From the NCBI GenBank assembly GCA_943332745.1, contig CALQQQ010000069.1:1-6469 (forward strand): DNA of 6,469 nucleotides, in the 5' to 3' direction. Each line of letters opens with the position of its first letter. Within the stretch, counting starts at the first letter, position 1. The position numbers were made by a program, and so were the translations under genes. A model generated the notes under the pieces. That model worked only from the letters and a program-made list of their open reading frames with translations. It was not told where the DNA came from and made no database searches. This DNA is from Opitutus sp. GAS368 (GTDB taxonomy: Bacteria; Verrucomicrobiota; Verrucomicrobiae; Opitutales; UBA953). This document shows, in pieces, positions 4,857 to 6,469 of this stretch.

Positions 4857-6469
4857 TTAAGCAACCAGGCGGCGGCGGCAGTCTTGGCGTCGGTGCCGTC
4901 AATGTGCGGCGTGGCGGAAGGGAAGAGCGCGGCGTCTTTCTCTCCGGCGATCCAGAGAGCTTGGGTCGAGGCGACGCAGAGCAGTCCCGGGACGTCGAGA
5001 TACTTGGAGCCGCCGGGGAGGAACATCGGGTCGCGGTAATCGAGCAGCTGGCTAAAGCGGAAACCCCCGGTATCGATGGCGGCCTTGGCGATGGCCTTAC
5101 CACTCGTGGCGCGGGCAGCGGCGGCGACGGCGCCCATTTTACCGAAGCCGGCGAGCGAGACTTTCTTCACGGAGGGCTGGGTGGCGTCACGTTTCGAGAG
5201 CAGGTAACTCGTGATGGTCATGACGTCGTGCACGCGCTGGGCGAAGAGCGCATGGTTGTAGCCAAGGGTGTAGGCTGGGACTTCACGGGGGCCGGGGACG
5301 ACGCGGGTTTGCTTCAGGGTCTTATCGTCCTGCAGGAAGAGGTCGGCGGTGAGCACGCCGATACCGCGGTCAATAAGTTGCTTGAGTTCAGGGCGGATGC
5401 TGCCGTCCGCGAGGCGGGCAGAGCCTTTGCCGTCATCATCGAGCCAGATCACCACCTCGCCGGTCGGATTGATCGGTTGCAGCCAGTCAATCGCGACTTC
5501 TTCGCCGTAGGTCGCGTTGAGTAGCTTGCCCTGGGTGCGGAAGTGAGAGTCACGCCCCTGCGTGCTGGCCTCCGGGAAAGAGATTTTACCGGCTTGAGCG
5601 AAGGGGCGACCGATGAGGCCTTCGATGGCCGGCCGGAGCACGTTTTCGCGCCCTTCGGCGGTCTTGGCGGCGGCGAGGAGTTGCTGTTCCGCGTCGGATT
5701 TTAACCATTTCAGTAGGCCGCGTTCGAACTCAGGGTCGCTGGATTTCGGAGCTGGATGGGAGTCGTCCCAGACCGTGAGTTTCTCCTTGGGCAGGGGTGT
5801 GTAATCCTTTTCGACGACGGGCGACTGCTGGCCTAGTTTGAAGTGACGGTTCAGTACCTCGTAGAAGCCCATGCGCGAGACCGCGTTGTAGTTGTGAGGG
5901 AAGTGTTCGCCGCGTTGCAGCGTTACGTAGTCTTTCTTGCCGTAGAGATTATAGAGGGACTGCAGGTCGGGGAAGCCCTTGGTCGCCATCTCCTTGGTCC
6001 AGTCATTGGCGGTGTTCATGCCCTGCGGTTTCGGGGCGAAGAGGGCTGCGATTTCGACATTGCCGGAGTTCACGCGGAGGAGCGTTGCGTTCTCGCAGGT
6101 ACAGCCGCCCTGCATGGACGTGCTGACCATCACCACTGGGTAGGAGAGCGCGAGGCGGGGGTCGGTGGCCGCCAGGAGCATCGTCTGGGTGCCACCACCG
6201 CTGGAGCCCGTGACGGCGAGGCGGGCTGGGTCGACTTCGGGAAGGGTGAGGAGGAAGTCGATGCTGCGGATTGAATTGAGCGTCTGCAGTCCCATGACGC
6301 TCTGCAGGTTGGCTTCGGCTTGGGGGCTGTAGAGTCCCCATCCTTCGGTTCGGTTCATCTCGGGACGCTGCTTGGCGAATCGGTGGATGACCTCAGGGGA
6401 GAACTGCTTCGAGTCGGAATCGCTGAGGGCGTCAATCTGCCAGGCGATGCAGCCCATGCGGGCGAGCTG
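4853..6469 (-). CDS. Double-domain alpha/beta hydrolase (acetylxylan esterase-like), N-terminus outside window
   Basis: 538 residues are visible, numbered from the window edge (QLARMGCIAWQID). The frame is open to the edge and the ATG at 6457 lies inside a conserved strand, so the true start is further right. Residues 1 to about 225 are an alpha/beta hydrolase domain resembling acetylxylan esterase or deacetylase-type enzymes. The nucleophile motif is GSSGGGTQT (88-96, S90 in GxSxG), the likely acid is D156 in NDWTKE, and HFPHNYN (189-195) holds the likely catalytic His (H192 or H189). GGCTCEN (121-127) has a Cys pair. Residues about 265-538 look like a second alpha/beta fold in which the nucleophile elbow reads LAGFGKMG (439-446), without serine, so it is probably non-catalytic. 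The protein ends in the ATGA overlap with the oxidoreductase gene. A signal peptide cannot be assessed. The likely role is deacylation of a polysaccharide; the exact substrate is inference. Confidence 0.87.
   Translation of the reverse strand, partial: QLARMGCIAWQIDALSDSDSKQFSPEVIHRFAKQRPEMNRTEGWGLYSPQAEANLQSVMGLQTLNSIRSIDFLLTLPEVDPARLAVTGSSGGGTQTMLLAATDPRLALSYPVVMVSTSMQGGCTCENATLLRVNSGNVEIAALFAPKPQGMNTANDWTKEMATKGFPDLQSLYNLYGKKDYVTLQRGEHFPHNYNAVSRMGFYEVLNRHFKLGQQSPVVEKDYTPLPKEKLTVWDDSHPAPKSSDPEFERGLLKWLKSDAEQQLLAAAKTAEGRENVLRPAIEGLIGRPFAQAGKISFPEASTQGRDSHFRTQGKLLNATYGEEVAIDWLQPINPTGEVVIWLDDDGKGSARLADGSIRPELKQLIDRGIGVLTADLFLQDDKTLKQTRVVPGPREVPAYTLGYNHALFAQRVHDVMTITSYLLSKRDATQPSVKKVSLAGFGKMGAVAAAARATSGKAIAKAAIDTGGFRFSQLLDYRDPMFLPGGSKYLDVPGLLCVASTQALWIAGEKDAALFPSATPHIDGTDAKTAAAAWLLK

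Noticed and set aside
4904..5524. 206-codon + strand ORF opposite the alpha/beta hydrolase
   Set aside because: It lies entirely antisense to a gene with clear family motifs and has the Gly/Glu/Val/Arg-rich make-up typical of GC-rich shadow frames.
5843..6274. 143-codon + strand ORF opposite the catalytic domain of the alpha/beta hydrolase
   Set aside because: Antisense to the GSSGGGTQT-containing region; shadow frame composition.

Overview
The window is gene-dense, GC-rich (roughly 60% by eye) bacterial DNA. The gene families suggest a PVC-group bacterium, most likely Verrucomicrobiota or otherwise Planctomycetota. They comprise a sulfatase, a Tat-signal Gfo/Idh/MocA oxidoreductase, a sugar phosphate isomerase/epimerase, a SASA-type carbohydrate esterase and a double-domain esterase-like alpha/beta hydrolase. 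This taxonomic reading is inference from gene content; there is no rRNA or other marker gene here.

Layout, left to right: (1) the C-terminal part of a sulfatase on the + strand, entering from the left edge (1-651); (2) two minus-strand genes read right to left, a TIM-barrel sugar phosphate isomerase/epimerase (1164-2033) followed after 50 bp by a small, very acidic protein of unknown function (652-1113); (3) a 117-bp divergent intergenic region (2034-2150) with four tandem copies of a 12-bp repeat and a possible 22-codon small ORF; (4) a secreted two-domain protein on the + strand, with an SGNH/SASA carbohydrate esterase at the N-terminus and an HExxH zincin metallopeptidase-like domain at the C-terminus (2151-3737); (5) a translationally coupled minus-strand pair read right to left, an alpha/beta hydrolase cut by the right edge (4853-6469) and a Gfo/Idh/MocA oxidoreductase (3744-4856), overlapping by ATGA. 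No stretch longer than about 120 bp lacks a gene, and I saw no tRNA, rRNA, CRISPR array, insertion sequence or transposase.

Together the genes look like part of a catabolic locus for a decorated (sulfated and acetylated) glycan or glycoconjugate. The sulfatase and two esterases would strip sulfate and acyl groups outside the cytoplasm, and the isomerase and oxidoreductase would process sugars. The metallopeptidase domain on the esterase hints that the target could include a protein part (glycoprotein or proteoglycan), but no substrate can be read from sequence. The most distinctive items are the esterase-zincin fusion, the 12-bp tandem repeats between divergent genes, two very tight convergent junctions (0 and 6 bp), one of them a hairpin built from both stop codons, and a second alpha/beta hydrolase domain that lacks a catalytic serine at the expected place.
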